Part shown: positions 22,710 through 33,922 of the stretch, piece by piece
How the letters are laid out: every line of letters begins with the position of its first letter
Numbering within the stretch: the stretch's first letter is position 1
Assembly: GCA_030411725.1 (NCBI GenBank)
Contig: MU839835.1
Coordinates: forward strand, 558,001-622,000
Source: Echria macrotheca
Lineage: Eukaryota > Ascomycota > Sordariomycetes > Sordariales > Schizotheciaceae
Direction: 5' to 3'
Length of the DNA: 64,000 nt
The notes under the pieces: generated by a model
Told to the model about the DNA's origin: nothing
What the model saw: only the letters and a program-made list of their open reading frames with translations
Databases searched by the model: none
Translations under genes and position numbers: made by a program

Positions 22710-25483
22710 TCAGGAAACCAAAATCATCACCAAAAACGCCGTTACCCAGCCCCATTCAGACAAGATCGTCCTTGCGACCCCATTCGGCTTATTCTTCCCG
22801 TCGCCATCCTGGCCGTCTCCTCCCCCCTTGAGGCAGTCACAGCCATTTCCCGGCCCATCTTTCCCTATCCCCAGCTCGTCGCCATCTTCGGTGTCCCTGA
22901 GATATGCGGCCAGGGCACCACCCCACGACCCCTTGTTGTCGCGCTGCAGAGTCACGTTGAGCCCTCCGCCTGTCATGTCGTAAACCATACTCCCCGCAGC
23001 GTTGGTGCTAATCGAGTACCAGAACGTCGACTTTGCGCCTTCGATGTCGATCATGTTGGTCTGACAGACACCCTCGGAAGAAAGACAGGCGCCGTCGGGA
23101 CCCTCGCCGGTCATCATGCGATTGAAGAACGTCCACATGGCCGAGCCATGGATCACGACGTTGCGGCTGTCGACGCTGTATTGTGCCCAGGCACGGCGAC
23201 ACTGGTCATCTTCAGCCGAACAGTGGCCAAAGTCGGGATCAGCGTACGCCGGTTCGGGCGTCCACGGCGCGGGGGCCCGCAGGGGGGTTCCGATGCCCTG
23301 CCAGTAGGGCGATTCAGTTTGCTGGAGGGCGATGAAGATGTTGGCGGCCTTGTGGAGTGAGTATTGGTAGAGGACGCAGTGCTCGAACGCGGTGCCGACG
23401 AGCCAAGTGGCAGCCGTACTCTCGATGAGTGCGCCGCGGCCGACAGCAATATTCTGGGGCGTCGTATCTGGGTTCAGATGAGGGTCAAGTCCATGATCTA
23501 GATGGTCAGTCAGTCCAGCTCACACGGAAAAGGGGTAACATACCGGCAACCCAGCCCCAGACATCCTCAAGGTACGCCGATGCATTTACCGTCACATGCA
23601 ACAAAGCAAACGCTGCTTTGCATGCCGCCATGTCGTTTCCGTTACACTTGGTGTTGACGAGTGTGTCATTAGATCCCCCTACACGGAGGACCACGTTCCA
23701 CAGCCCAACGTCGCCGGGTTTGTTACCGGCCATGTTGATCTCGACCAGGACAGCTCCCGGAAGCACATCACCGACAGAGACGAGCATGTCGCTGAGCTGG
23801 GCAACTCCCTTGTCGCCAGCGTTGCCAATTCGAACAATGGGCTGAGGCTTGTCCGCATCTCCAAATAGGGGGCCGAATCCAGAGATTGTGCTGAAAACTT
23901 CGCCCACGAGCCGAGAGCCGGGAGGCACATTGATGGTTTCCTGCGTCCGGTATATCCCTTGCGGAAAGAAAACGATTTTGCAGTCGGCGTACTTCCGAAG
24001 GATGGCATTGATGGCCGGGCCGTCATCGTGAGAGTCTGTGTCGTCAGCTGGCCGCTAGGCATGAAAAAAAAAAGGGGCAACTCACTATCACCAAAGACCG
24101 GAAACTCGGCATCCCCTTTGATATTCACCACTTGGCTGATATCGTAGTTTTCGTACTGTGGCAGGGGGGCGGTAAAGTACTTGTCCTCCAAGAGAAGACC
24201 GGCAGGCCGCTTGATGGGGTACACCGCGCCATGCTGGTAGTTGAAGGGGCTCCTGAATGCTGTCAGTCGTGTCCTAGCTAACCGAGCGGCGCAGACTCAC
24301 GTATTGCCCAGAACCCAGGTCTGACGTGGCGCAATGGAACCTCCCAGGAGGTATGTATTGGTCACAGCAGACTTGACGGCGACAGCATCTTTCACGTCGA
24401 AATTGTCCAGCACCAAAGAATTCTGTCCCGTCCCGCTGACATACGCCAGTACGCCAGCCTCGCATTTGGACACAGTCGAGTCCACTACCGACATCGTTCC
24501 CACACTGTTCTCGCGGCCGGCATCGATGCCGTAGCGACAGTTGGAGAACTTGGCACCTAACACTGTTACGACGAAAGTCCACTTCATGTATATCCCCACA
24601 GCACAACTGTCGAAGGATAGACCCTTCAACAAATACTGCTGGCTTCCGACCTCGACGCCGACGGCTCCTCCGGTAAATGTCTATCTTGGGTCAGCAGATT
24701 TTCCCCCGTTCCGCGACAAGAAACTTACACAGTCAGAGATGATAAGGGGAGAACCGCCTCGGTTCATAGCAATGCCGGTATGTCTAGATCCTTCAGGCAT
24801 AACCACATGAATATTGCTAAGACTGCAACTCTGCGACACGGACCACTCCATCGCCTTGGCCTGCACGTTGCTGGAGATGCGCGACGTGTCGATCCTGAGG
24901 TTCCGCACCGCCATATAAAAGTTCTTGGTCGCCCCGTTGTTGCCTTGCAAGTCGTCATACCCGTACACCACCGGATTGTCGTCCAGGGCTGGGTCGGCGA
25001 TCAGAACGGGGAGGTTGGCGGCGTCGCCGATGAGAAAAGTGTTGACAAGCATCTGGACCGATTGCTTGATGAGATAGGTCCCAGGCGGGATGTATACGTA
25101 CGCCGGCCGGGTCGTGACCGTGTTGCCGGCTCTCGACCATGCTTTGTTTATATCATCAGCATCCGACCCCTTTTCTTCGTGGGACGGGGGAAGTAAATAC
25201 CGTTGATGGCATCGTTGAACGCCCCTGACGAGTCTTTGGTACCTGTATTATCGGCGCCATATCGCAGCACATTCCGATAGTACTGAAAGGACGAGTCGGT
25301 GCTGTAAGGGGTCGTCCCGTTGTGGTCGATCTCGGCCCGCCACCACTTCGCCGGAGCCCCAGCCGTCGGACCGGAACAAGACTGGTGGTTTTGCGGTTCG
25401 CGGACAGGCAATATGGGATGCAGGCGTGCGAGCGTGCCCGTAGCGAGCAAAGCAACCCCCGCCAGCGAATAGGGGCATCTCAT
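22710..25483 (-). CDS. GH55 glucan 1,3-beta-glucosidase, secreted, possibly GPI-anchored
   Basis: Six exons, 25483-25201, 25141-24729, 24680-24301, 24252-24086, 24035-23544 and 23497-22710, give 840 residues. A signal peptide (MRCPYSLAGVALLATGTLA) is followed by two pectate-lyase-like beta-helix repeats typical of GH55. The first starts at NVLRYGADNTGTKDSSGAFN (about residue 70) and includes YVYIPPGTYLI. The second starts at SHDDGPAINAILRKYADCKI (about residue 416) and includes VFFPQGIYRTQETINVP. GH55 enzymes cleave beta-1,3-glucan from the non-reducing end, acting in wall remodelling or on foreign glucans. The C-terminus has a Gly/Asp-rich stretch and ends in a short hydrophobic run (WGWVTAFLVMILVS), which resembles a GPI-attachment signal. 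An in-frame ATG at 25594 would add another hydrophobic leader. Confidence 0.9.
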
Positions 25484-26208
25484 GGTGGGTACGCTCCCTG
25501 GGAAACGGTGTAAGTCAACATGCCCCCAAACAAAACTTGCAGAATGCAAGAGGATGAGAACAGAAACAAAAACATACCAAGAGCCCGTGAACAATACTTT
25601 TTTTAAGCTGTCTGTATGTTTTGCATCCCATCTGACATCATGCCTGCCTATCTTCCGCCTTGTTCGCCAGGTCTGTTCCCCCGGCTGATCGACACGACCG
25701 TCGAACCCACTTTATGTGTCAATCCATTATCCAGCCGGACGCCCAAGCAGAAGGAAGCAACACCGAGTGACGCCCCCTGTGCCGTCCACGCCATCGGTTA
25801 ATACCCGCCTGCCTGGCTGCGAAAAGCAACCGAGCCAACCCGGATGGGCTTCATTCTCGGGAAGGCGAAATCCAGGGTCCTCGCACGCTTCGGGAGCCAC
25901 ACACCGTGCTCCTGCGTGGTGTTGTGTGGTTGGACAGTCTTGACCGTGTATGTGCAGTGTGCCTGGCCGGTGCAAAAATAAAGTGCCCCTACGGCTTTCC
26001 ATGCTGTTGGTTCGATACGAGTTGTCAGTGGTAGGTGCGATGCAACAGGCAGGGCAGGAAGGATGCGAGGCAGGATCCATTTGATCGACTCATAGCTTCC
26101 CGTGACGATCAACCAACTTTGGTAGGAGGAGCTTAACTGCGCTGTAACCTAAAGCAATAAATGGGGAGAACATATTATAACAAGTGGCAATAAGGACAAA
26201 AAAATAAT
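25484..26208. other. Upstream region of the GH55 gene
   Basis: Probable promoter and 5' UTR of the glucanase; the frame is open back to an ATG at 25594. No other gene seen before the tRNA. Confidence 0.55.
26198..26204 (-). terminator. RNA polymerase III terminator of tRNA-Ser
   Basis: Seven A residues on the + strand, read as T7 on the minus strand, start 5 nt past the tRNA 3' end. This is the usual Pol III stop signal. Confidence 0.8.
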
Positions 26209-26290
26209 CGACGTGGGCCTGATTCGAACAGACGCTCCCGAAGGAACAAGATTTCTAGTCTTGCGCATTAGACCACTCTGCCACCACGCC
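26209..26290 (-). tRNA. tRNA-Ser, anticodon AGA
   Basis: The 82-nt sequence folds as a class II tRNA. The acceptor GGCGTGG pairs with CCACGTC with one G-U pair. The D arm contains the A box (TGGCAGAGTGG). The anticodon arm is CAAGA/TCTTG around loop CTAGAAA, reading anticodon AGA at 26256-26254. The long variable arm (TTCCTTCGGGAGC) is typical of serine tRNAs, and the T arm holds the B box GTTCGAATC. There is no intron. It reads UCU and, with inosine at position 34, UCC and UCA. Confidence 0.96.
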
Positions 26291-26571
26291 TTGTTGAAAG
26301 ACTCCACAAAATGCACCTATGACAATTGCATACTCCTGAGATCCACTCTCCCTCTCCCCCCGACTTATTACCACGTTGCCCCGTACTGCTCCTTGGAGAC
26401 GCACCTCCAGTCTGATTATCAAGACTCCTTCAATACGCGCCTTCCAAGTTTCATACTTGAGCACAACTCACCACCAGTCGTCTTCCTCCATCTCACTCAC
26501 ATTCTCAACCTAACCTCCCCCGCCCTTCCCCCTTTTCACCTCAACCATACATACCCAGCTCCCAGCCCAAC

Positions 26572-27839
26572 ATGGCCCTCCCACCCCCTCACCTCGCCCC
26601 TCCCCCTGCCCCCAAGATCTCCACCAAAACCATCCCGATCGCAGGCCTCCTCGTCGACGTCCACGGCCTCGACGAGATCCCCGCCACCGCGACCCGCATA
26701 ACCTGCCTCTGGCTGCACCACGCGCGCACCCGCCAAAAGGCCGACATGGCCGACATCGCTGCCCGGTGCGTCTCGGCCTGGAACGACACTCCCTCCAAAA
26801 ACCGCGGCCTGGTAGCGCTCGCCTGGGACCAGCGGAACCACGGGTCACGCCTCGTCGACAAGCAGGCGAATCGCGAGTGGAAGGAGGGGAACGCGACGCA
26901 CGCGCAGGACATGTTTGGGATTGTGGCGGGGGCTGTTGCCGATCAGGGGATTTTGATGTATATATGTCCCCCCGTCCCTCTCCCGTCCCGTCCCTTTTTG
27001 TATTTGAGAACGAGTGGTGATGGTGGGAAGAAAGAAAAGAAAGAAAGCTAACCAAGAAACCATCTGGCAAAGTGACATGGTGGGAAGTTACCTCTTCCAC
27101 GACAAACCGCAAATCCAGATCGATCGCCATCTCGCGCTGGGCGTGTCACTTGGCGGGCATAGCGTCTGGCAGACCATGTTCGCCGAGCCGCGTGTGCGTG
27201 CCGGCGTGGTGATTGTTGGCTGTCCGGATTTCATGCGTATGTCTTTTCTCTTCTTCTTGAACCGTCGCTCACCAGGAGGAGGAGGAGGAGAAGGAGGAAG
27301 GATGTGGGTGGTGTGCTAACAGAGACAAAGACCTGCTCTCGACCCGTGCGAAGAAGCAGGGACTCAAGACGTACCCGAAAGACGGCAAGGACGCGGCCAT
27401 GGCCTTTCTCGGAAGTGAGGATTTCCCCGCGTCGCTGGTGGAAGCGTGCCGCAAGTTCGATCCCAAGGGTATTCTCTTTGGTAGGGCGCCTGTGCCGAAG
27501 CCGGCCTCGTCTTCGGGATGGGCAGACCTGCGTGTTTATGCGGAGCGCAACGGTCCTCACGAGGAGTCGCAAGTCAAGGAGCGTTTGCGTGGGAAGAGAT
27601 TCCTGCTATGCTCGGGAGGGGATGACGACCTCGTGCCGTACGACATCTCCAAGCCGTTTGTCGAGTGGTTCAAGAATGCAGCGGCGACATCGCGTGAGTC
27701 ACTCGACATATCGGTCGAAGACAAGGTGTATCCGGGCGTGGGTCACTGGTTCGACCGGGAGATGATCAAAGATGCGGTCCGGTTTACCATTGAGAATGTG
27801 GAGGGATCCGATGAGGGAGTTCCCACTTCTAAGATCTAG
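26572..27839 (+). CDS. Alpha/beta hydrolase, unknown substrate
   Basis: Exons 26572-26957, 27073-27236 and 27331-27839 give 352 residues. The catalytic parts of a serine hydrolase are visible: the nucleophile elbow GVSLGGHS (Ser154), a likely acid in GGDDDLVPYD, and a likely His322 in YPGVGHWF. Two histidines (LWLHH) lie near the position of the oxyanion-hole turn after beta-strand 3. There is no signal peptide or membrane segment, so it is probably cytosolic. I cannot name the substrate; esterase or acyl-hydrolase activity is inference. The second intron holds a (GGA)n run. The stop is only 16 nt from the stop of the opposing DUF218 gene. Confidence 0.82.
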
Positions 27840-27855
27840 ATATCCTCTACCAAGT

Positions 27856-28677
27856 CTAGTTGATGCTGAGGTGTACAATCCCCCTGGCCAATGCCTCACT
27901 GCCGTCCGACAAGATGACCGTGTCCACCCCGCTGCGCTCTCGCTCCTCATGACTAAAGAACAACCTCTGATCGGTGTTCCAGCAGTTCCTCAGCCTCCTC
28001 TTCCCCGCCAGCTCCTCCCCAACCCCATGCGGATCCTCAGCCCACTGCCCGATCGCCAGCTGAACACCACGCATAGCATCCGCCTTCTCCCCTTGGGCCA
28101 CCTCTGAATCCAGACCGGGAGGATTAATCCCCACAAAACTCACCCTGTGCAGCGGGAACCCGATAGCAGCACAGTGCCCATCCACCAGCCGGGTGCGCTT
28201 GAACCCGTGACTCACGACGGTGAGATACTCGGGCCAGACGGCGTGGGCGCGCCAGAAGTCGACGATGGAGAAGAGGATGTTATAGTACGAATCGAGCGCG
28301 CGCTCCTCGAGCAGGACGCGCTGTCCCTCTGTCGGGGCCGCAGAGTGCAGGCCAAAGTAGTCGTTGGCGGTGGCGAGGTTGTGATAGCTCCTTGCTTCCG
28401 AGAGGGTAGTTTCCTTGCGTGTCGGGCCGCTTTTGCGGATCGTTGAGCTTTACGGTCCGGGACGGGAAAGATACGGTGCTTACCCCGAGAACACCAGGAC
28501 GGCGCGGCTATCGTTGGCGAGAACTTGGAGGCCGGCTCGGATATGTTCGATGAAAGTCGGCGTTTCGCCCTTTTTGTAGCTCTCGATGAGCCATTCCGCC
28601 TCGTCCCAGCCGTTCTTCGGTCCGCCTTGCCAGATGGCGTGGCCGCAGACAACGACGGCGTGGTTTGGTGGATGCAT
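27856..28677 (-). CDS. DUF218 domain protein
   Basis: Exon 1 is 28677-28484, a 54-nt intron follows, and exon 2 is 28429-27856. The product is 255 residues. The first beta-strand with its Gly-His motif (HAVVVCGHAIW) and the split VFSGG motif, regenerated across the junction followed by PTRKETTLSEA, are the DUF218 (YdcF-like) signatures. Splicing at the AG before CGGCCCGAC restores this motif; the nearest downstream AG does not. Bacterial relatives (SanA, YdcF) are linked to envelope functions and SAM binding, but the fungal role is unknown. There is no signal peptide. FOL3 lies 148 bp upstream of its start in terms of map position (FOL3 stop at 28826), in the same orientation. Confidence 0.83.
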
Positions 28678-28825
28678 GGCGCTTGGCGGATCTATCTTTC
28701 TATTTTCGCGAGACCGATTGAAGATTCGCGGTCACTGGTGTTTTAAAATCTGTGTGATCATGTGATTTGGCGTCAAGTGCCCATCGCCTCCTTCAACAAA
28801 ACATGGCGATATTTGAAGCCGGGTT

Positions 28826-30043
28826 TCATTGGATTTCTCGCAAGAGCCGCAACACACTGGAAACCAGATACAGACTCCCCGCAATGACAACGGGGCCGTC
28901 ACTCGCGGCTTCCGATGCCCACTCCAAGGTGCCTCTTACATCCGCGCCTCCCTCAAACAGCTGCGACGGGTCAACACCGTGTTGACCGGCCACCCGAAGG
29001 AGATCCGACGGATCAGTAGGCTTTACCCACGGCATCCCGTCGACGGGTCCAAACTGGACGGCACCGGCGCGATCACCAGGCCGAAGTAGGATCCCTAACA
29101 TTCCATCCATGTCTTTGCCCCGAGTCGCGGCCAGCACCCACGTCACTGGCTGGCCCCGAGTCCGGAGATGTTTGTCGACGTAAGCGGCCAGCACCTCAGC
29201 GGATTGGGTGTTGTGTGCGCCATCGAGTAGGACATCCTGTTGCCTACCTGTTAACGGTCGCAAATCAAGTTTTTGTAGTCGCCCTGGCCATTGCAACTGC
29301 TTGACCAGCGGGATCAGGTCAGACAGAGACCGGCTGTCCTCTGGGCGTGCAATACGGAAAGCCAGATGCGCACACGCGAGGTTCTGCATCTGATGAGGCT
29401 CCAAGCCGGCCCCAGCGAGGGCCTCAGTACTACTTGAGACAGATGGGTAGAGTACCTCTGCGCCGACCTCTTTGGCATGCTCCTCGATCACACGCAAGAC
29501 AGACGGTTCGTTGGTTCCGTCGACGACGCATGGCACACCGCGACGCATGATGCCGGCCTTTTGCAGGGCAATGGCTTCGAGAGTGTTGCCTAGGAACGAT
29601 TGGTGATCGAGCCCTATCTTTGCGATGACTGTTGCCGTCTTCTGTTTCAGGATATTGGTCGCGTCCAGCCTCCCACCCAGCCCAACCTCGATGACGCCGT
29701 AGTCGACTTTCTGGCGCTCGAAGATCTCGAAGGCTGTCGCCGTGAGGAGCTCGAACTCGGTCGCCCCAATCTGCCCCTCGGCGTCTCTGCGCTTGATGAG
29801 GTCCTCTGCATCCCGAAAGACCGGCTCCGACACGGGGCTGTCGTTGATGGCGATGCAGTCCCAGCGGTCGATGAGATGCGGCGATGTAAAGCGCCCACAT
29901 GACACGCCACTGGTGCGCAGCATGGCCGACAGATAGGCACAGATCGAGCCCTTTCCGTTGGTGCCCGCCACGTGTATCGCCTTCCATGTCTGCGGAGTGC
30001 GCTGAAGCAGACGGCCGATGCGGGCCAGTCCGAGATCGATCAT
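28826..30043 (-). CDS. FOL3: Dihydrofolate synthase (folylpolyglutamate synthase family)
   Basis: From the ATG at 30043 the protein has 405 residues and begins MIDLGLARIGRLL, the usual Fol3 start (yeast Fol3 is 427). The ATP-binding P-loop is GTNGKGS at residues 27-33. The Mur-ligase fold continues with FTSPHLIDRWDCI, GVIEVGLGGRLDATN, GLDHQSFLGNT and LLDGAHNT. The enzyme joins glutamate to dihydropteroate to make dihydrofolate. The frame stays open upstream for another 165 codons to an ATG at 30538; that extension begins MRAAKRVVLTLLRAG, basic and lacking acidic residues like a mitochondrial presequence. The shorter start fits the family, and the longer form is possible as an alternative product. 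Confidence 0.88.
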   Translation of the reverse strand: MIDLGLARIGRLLQRTPQTWKAIHVAGTNGKGSICAYLSAMLRTSGVSCGRFTSPHLIDRWDCIAINDSPVSEPVFRDAEDLIKRRDAEGQIGATEFELLTATAFEIFERQKVDYGVIEVGLGGRLDATNILKQKTATVIAKIGLDHQSFLGNTLEAIALQKAGIMRRGVPCVVDGTNEPSVLRVIEEHAKEVGAEVLYPSVSSSTEALAGAGLEPHQMQNLACAHLAFRIARPEDSRSLSDLIPLVKQLQWPGRLQKLDLRPLTGRQQDVLLDGAHNTQSAEVLAAYVDKHLRTRGQPVTWVLAATRGKDMDGMLGILLRPGDRAGAVQFGPVDGMPWVKPTDPSDLLRVAGQHGVDPSQLFEGGADVRGTLEWASEAASDGPVVIAGSLYLVSSVLRLLREIQ

Positions 30044-30646
30044 GGTGACCTGCGCATTACCGGGTCTCGCTGCTTGCGTATAGACGGGAACGAAGACAGC
30101 CCCGAGACCGACGTTGACCAGCGCGAGAGCGTTGCCCGGAAAAGAGGGTGTTTCCGCCCCCGTGATGTTTTGACTGCGGCGAGATGCACGTAATGATGGT
30201 GATGAGTCACCCCGTTCGTTGGGACCTGGAAACGCTCGTCTCCTGCCAAGACTGCGGATTGGGATCTTGGGAACCTGTCGATTTGCCCTGCCGGATTCCG
30301 AGCCCGCAGGTGTTATCACAGATCGCTCGCTTTGTCCGTAATCACGGCTAACTGAATGCGTTGAAGAACGTTGAAAGCCTCTTTCTGCGGCTCTGAGAAA
30401 TGCATTTAACCGGAGCGCGCTCTGCCTACAGGGTTGCCCTGTGCACGGAGTGGTTGCCGGCCAAGGGCCTCCAAGCAGCGGTCGCGTTGAGACGCCCGCT
30501 CTCAAAAGGGTAAGCACCACTCTTTTCGCCGCTCGCATCCCGTCCTCTTCTCCCCTTCAAACCCCACGATCCTGAATTTCGACCCTTCGGCGCATCCACC
30601 CCAGTGTCGGATTCCCATCGATTGACGAGTCGCGCCATCACTGCCA
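30044..30646. other. FOL3 upstream region, divergent from the 30647 gene
   Basis: Shared promoter space between FOL3 (-) and the 30647 gene (+). On the minus strand 30044-30538 is open in frame with FOL3. On the + strand no gene is supported here. Confidence 0.5.
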
Positions 30647-32280
30647 GTGGCACCCCGGGCCAGCGATCACGCTCGTTGTCATTTTGCCCTCGTTTTGGTC
30701 CGAGCCTTGTCATTCGTGATCGATTCTTTTCGTCTCGCCGCCAGAACTGAGGAAGATGGGTCTTCGGTAAGCTCGCGCGCCCCTCCAGCCCCCTGGACCG
30801 TGTCCTCTTGCCTTCACTTTGCGCCGCTTTCGCGTCGGCGCGCATCTACCCCACGCACTTGTTTCCATCGCGCGCATCCGGATTATGTCACCGATGCTTG
30901 TCTTGCGCATCATTTTGTCCGTTTGCGTTCGCCTCGTCGTCTGCGACGAATTCTTTTTTCGGCTTGCCATCGTCGTAGGGCTGTCGCGCTAACCGGCCGT
31001 GTGCCAATCAGATTGTACCAAGCGCCGGTCGAGTCCGACATCCAATCCAAGCCTGCAGCAGAGAAGACGTCGGCGCAAGCGCGTTCTTCCATCAGGCGTG
31101 GTGCCCAGGGTCGCTCCGCCATCACCGAGGGTCGCGCTGGGGCGCGCGATCACCGTCGCCGTCAGCTGCAAGCGCGGGCCGTTGCTGAAGCGGCTCGCCG
31201 CACCGGAATCCCTTACTCCGGACGCTGGTCATCGGATCTCGGTCGCCAATCCCCGCCGCCCGATGAGCCGACAAGGTCCTCGGCACCTGGCGATGACCAT
31301 GTTCCCTCCGCAGCCGAAGGGAATAGCCGCCGCATGTTCCGTCATGTCCCTGGCCGCCTGGGCACCGACGAACAGACACTCGCCGCCGTGAGCGAGCGCT
31401 GGGCTCGCCTGTTTGGAAGAGCCGGCCTCAGCCCTCCTCAGAACGACGATGCCGAGCCGCCAATGTCTGAAATGGCGGTTGACCCCGAGTTTCTATCCGT
31501 CGAGAGCAGAGCGAGACTGGCAAGACTCCCGCCCCTCACCGAGTCGTATGCGATCTCCAACCTCCGGTCTACCCAAGAGCCCGGGCACCCTGTATGTGCA
31601 ATGCTGAAATGCTAAATTACATAAACTAACCTGGATGGCAGTCTCGCACATTAGGCCGTCCGTTTCGTAGATTACCTTGGTCTATGCGCGACTCTTCGCG
31701 CCCGACGCCCCGCGCACGTGAGCGCCTCTCGTTCGAATCGTCTTTGGTCTTCACCGAGCCGCCTACCTACGATGGGCTTGGCGACCGTAACAGGAGCCTC
31801 AGCCCCGAGGGAGACCATGTTTGGGACACCCTCTTGACGACCCTGACGCCGGATCCGCAACCACCCAGCGTGGGGTCTTCGTTTGCCTCTACCTCTGCCT
31901 CGGTGGTCGCTTCACAGGACGCTGCGACGGGTTCCTCCTCCCGAACTTCGTTCACGGTCCAGGACGCAGCTGAAGAGTCAGCGTTCGAGGCCCCTTGCGA
32001 ATCGGGATGCGAAGGGTCTGAGACCGAGGGCGATGAGGACGATGACGAGAACCCGTTGGCGCGCTTCGCGAACCTGCGTTCGGCACGGCGTTCCTACGCC
32101 GACGTGACTCGCAGCAGCGACAGCAGCACGAGAGAACATTCACTGGAGATCCTCGGTCTCGGCGGCATTGACGGCATGCAGCGGATCGTAAGTAACCTCG
32201 CACGACGCGAGGATATCCCGGAATCCTGGTGGGCTGAAGCTGGCCTCAGTCGAACGCTTTCCCGGGAGGGATCCAACTGA
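30647..32280 (+). CDS. Conserved-looking fungal protein of unknown function
   Basis: Two exons, 30647-31591 and 31642-32280, joined across a 50-nt intron (GTATGT...GGCAG), give up to 527 residues. The 5' start is uncertain: the first ~200 codons are Arg/Ser/Pro-rich without motif and could be leader sequence. From about 31300 on the protein looks real (TDEQTLAAVSERWARLFG). Exon 2 carries a block I recall as shared by Pezizomycotina hypothetical proteins (DGLGDRNRSLSPEGDHVWDT, then LLTTLTPDPQPPSVGSSFAS). Acidic Ser-rich sequence follows, then a C-terminal segment with WWAEAGLSRTLS. It is mostly disordered and no enzyme motif is seen. Function unknown. Confidence 0.65.
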
Positions 32281-33922
32281 GCGGAATATGATTTTGGAGT
32301 TCGGCATGGCGTTTGGCCTCGGCGTTATGATTTTGGGCGAAAAGTACGGTTTACGCACGTGATAATACCTCTTGGTTTCTTTTCTGGTATTGACCTTGGC
32401 GAGGGTCTTTGGAGGTGTGCTGATTTTCAGGCCTCGTCTTACGGGAGCTGGTAACGAAAAAGGCCTTACGAATTGGGTTTCAAAACATGGGCTAGCGAAC
32501 CATAGCATGTGTATGTATGATAGAAGTGTACGCTACATTCAGGGGGTGATGGAGGGCATGGCCTCAGCTTCGGAGCAGCCCTGTTGGGAGCTGTAATGGA
32601 GTCTGCGTTGGGCCATCGTTACCTACCCAACCCTTTGCTGAGTGCAGTGCCTTTTCTCACGGAACAATACAGCAGCAGCAAGCTTCTCGATGCGAATAGC
32701 AGGCTGATTACGCACCATGATTTTCCACCGAAGTTGTTGTTCCCCCTGTCCATAGGATCAGGGTTGCACCCGCGTCAGACGCATTGGCGCCCGGCACTGC
32801 CAGGGTTGTGAGTTGCCACCGAGCTTGAGCCTGAGCTCTCTCCCGAGTCTCTCTCCCTCTCTCTTGGCCGTGGAATGTGATGCGAACAAGCTGCAATTTC
32901 CTCCCGTCTCTGGAGAATTCAGAGCCAATATAGCAAGTGAAGAAAGGAACTGCCAGAATGGGCACGGTCTGCTGGGCCTTCCGAAGCGGGCAGCAGGCGA
33001 AGCAGGGCAATTTATTCGTAGAACTCCAGCGTCCGCATCCAACCCTGGCACGGCCTAACAGAGCGCGTTTGGTGCGCGGCACGACGCCCCTCAGGTCCCG
33101 TCGTTTGTGCTGGCTGCTGGCTGCTGGCTGGGCAGGCACGCTTCCTTGCACAGCTCGGCAGCGCGACAGCCATTGAGATCGCGTGCTGCGGCGTTCAGCG
33201 ATATACCCAACCTGGACCTTAGTTCCACGCTTTTTTGCTCGCACCGAAGAGCCCGTTCGCCAGCCAAGTACCCCGCGGAACGGGCATCACGACTTGAAAC
33301 AAGCTTCCGGCCCGAGTCTGCGGTGTTTTTTCTTTTCTCTCTTCTTGTTTCCGTCCTGTCTTCTCTTTCGCCCTTGACCGGCTACTCGCAGTCTCGCATG
33401 CCCCTAGGCCGCCCCGTATCTGACGAGCGAACCCCGCGACGACCAACAAGTGGACGACACACTGCTCGTCGTACAGCACTCGTTGCACAACCGACATCAC
33501 CCATCGAACCCGAGCCGACTTTTTTGTTGTCGACGAGAAGGAAAAAAGGAACAAAAAAAAATAAACCCCACTTACCGCCACTTCGGCCGATTGTCGACCT
33601 GACTCTCTGCGAGCTGGCGACGGGCCACTCGGCCACCAGCAGATCCTCGAACCGATCCCTGGACACAGGGGCGGGGGATGAAAAGAACGCCCTCCCCTCC
33701 CCTCCCCCACCACCACACCCACCGACCATTCTCGGTCTGCCAACTTCAACATCTTGTTTCCAGCCACGGACGACCCAATTCGACCAGCGGAGGCGGCGGC
33801 GGCTCTGGGGATACCGAAACGGCGGTGGACGGCCCGCTGGGACCGGGGACAACGACCGTGACTACTCTCCCGCCACGCCGGGCGGGGTGTAGGGAGCAGG
33901 CAGGAGACAAACTGCAGCGACC
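32281..33922. other. Upstream region and probable leader of SepH
   Basis: 1.6 kb between two + strand genes. It contains a 261-codon open frame (33107-33892) that ends 30 nt before the SepH ATG. Pyrimidine-rich stretches (33330-33370) and an A-rich stretch near 33540-33560 fit a long fungal leader. No independent gene is clearly supported. Confidence 0.5.

Noticed and set aside
22638..23360. 240-codon + strand frame
   Set aside because: Antisense to the last exon of the GH55 gene, which has clear family motifs; no motif in the + frame.
28212..28652. Alternative reading of the DUF218 intron as coding (146-codon frame)
   Set aside because: It destroys the VFSGG motif, while the spliced model restores it exactly.
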